Positions 63,460 through 64,000 of a DNA stretch of 64,000 nucleotides are shown in pieces. The DNA is taken from positions 1 through 64,000 of the forward strand of contig UQUN01000004.1 in NCBI GenBank assembly GCA_900544175.1, read 5' to 3'. Position 1 is the stretch's first letter; each line of letters opens with the position of its first letter. The position numbers were made by a program, and so were the translations under genes. This DNA comes from an uncultured Alistipes sp. (lineage in GTDB: Bacteria; Bacteroidota; Bacteroidia; Bacteroidales; UBA932). A model generated the notes under the pieces. It did no database searches, was not told the origin of the DNA, and saw only the letters and a program-made list of their open reading frames with translations.

Positions 63460-64000
63460 TTACTTTTTAAACATACTGGCTGCTATCACCATTCTCTGTA
63501 CCTCAGATGTACCCTCGTAGATCTCGGTGATCTTGGCATCGCGCATCATCCTCTCCACGGGATACTCGCGGGTGTAGCCGTAGCCTCCGTGGAACTGTAC
63601 CGCCTTGGTGGTTACTTCCATGGCTGTCTCGGCAGCGAACAGCTTGGCCATGGCTGCATCGGCCGAATAAGGCTCCTTGCAGTCTTTCTTGAAGGCAGCC
63701 GAACGCACCAGCAGACGGGATGCCTCCACCTTGGTCTTCAGGTCGGCCATCTGGAACTGGGTGTTCTGGAACTGGGAGAGCGACTTGCCGAACTGCTTGC
63801 GTTCCATGGTGTACTTGACAGTCTCGTCAAGAGCGCCCTGGGCTATACCGAGGGCCTGAGATGCGATACCGATACGGCCTCCGTCGAGGGTCTTCATCGC
63901 GATGGCGAATCCGCCTCCCACCTTGCCGAGCAGATTGCCCTTGGGTATGCGGCAGTCGGAAAATATCAGTTCGGCCGTGGCGGAGCCTCTGATGCCCATC
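63460..64000 (-). CDS. Acyl-CoA dehydrogenase (butyryl-CoA dehydrogenase-like), 5' end outside the window
   Basis: Only the C-terminal ~180 residues lie inside; the gene continues past base 64000. GGGFAIAMKTLDGGRIGIAS, YTMERKQFGKSLSQFQ, AVQFHGGYGYTREYPVERMM and the catalytic-base segment ITEIYEGTSEVQRM are typical of short-chain acyl-CoA dehydrogenases. It oxidises or, in anaerobic fermentation, forms butyryl-CoA using the EtfAB encoded next to it. The exact chain-length preference is not visible. Confidence 0.93.
   Translation of the reverse strand, partial: MGIRGSATAELIFSDCRIPKGNLLGKVGGGFAIAMKTLDGGRIGIASQALGIAQGALDETVKYTMERKQFGKSLSQFQNTQFQMADLKTKVEASRLLVRSAAFKKDCKEPYSADAAMAKLFAAETAMEVTTKAVQFHGGYGYTREYPVERMMRDAKITEIYEGTSEVQRMVIAASMFKK

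Overview
The window looks like part of a Bacteroidales chromosome, possibly Rikenellaceae (Alistipes-like). Clues are promoter -7 elements of the TAnnTTTG type with little Shine-Dalgarno signal, many lipoproteins with an LSSC-type lipobox, a kdsA beside a BamA/TamA-family outer-membrane gene, and a cysteate synthase, an enzyme of the sulfonolipid pathway known in Alistipes and Odoribacter. HydG, a flavodiiron protein, a PPi-type phosphofructokinase and an acyl-CoA dehydrogenase/ETF set point to a strict anaerobe. The genus is a guess.

Bases 90 to 14732 form a site-specifically inserted, AT-rich defence island. Its right edge is exactly the last 18 bases of mnmE (trmE). A second copy of those 18 bases, with one mismatch and also able to spell FCIGK-stop, lies at 90-107. 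A terminator hairpin at 20-44, probably the original mnmE terminator, is now about 14.6 kb from the gene. Between the repeats, all on the minus strand, are a 749-residue multi-domain DNA-binding protein, brxP (PAPS-reductase/DndC-like with ferredoxin and DUF4007-like parts), a small protein resembling the sulfur-binding domain that reads phosphorothioate DNA, brxC, pglZ, brxL, and an AlbA_2/HATPase regulator-like gene. brxP-brxC-pglZ-brxL is the BREX type 4 core. No integrase, methyltransferase, nuclease or cysteine desulfurase is present in the island. A DndC-like writer beside a stand-alone candidate phosphorothioate reader and an RNA-polymerase-like DNA-binding fusion is the most novel part of the window.

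14715-22637 is core chromosome: flavodoxin, flavin reductase, rlmD, a CblA/CfxA-type class A beta-lactamase and mnmE run leftwards. The rlmD start codon sits in a perfect 17-bp inverted repeat. DUF3737 and MalY-type genes run rightwards. 22227-35086 is one long leftward series: carA, carB, an Hdr-like iron-sulfur redox cluster (HdrC, HdrB, HdrA, a small HdrC, an HdrE-HdrD fusion), cysteate synthase, nitroreductase and small membrane or acetyltransferase genes.

35155-48286 holds an nfeD-type protease gene, whose end overlaps ispG by 50 bp, and a leftward series ligA, fprA-like, yihY-like, hydG, rsh, lipoprotein, outer-membrane barrel, ispG. 48351-54219 runs rightwards: PPi-type phosphofructokinase, GH13 amylase, sugar-kinase-like gene, rarA, kdsA. 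A BamA/TamA-like gene, arginine decarboxylase, an SpoU-type methyltransferase and a repeat-rich lipoprotein follow. The window ends with a leftward acyl-CoA dehydrogenase (cut by the edge), etfB, etfA and a serpin translationally coupled to etfA. No tRNA, rRNA or CRISPR array was seen. The only gene-free stretch longer than 300 bases is 1-344.
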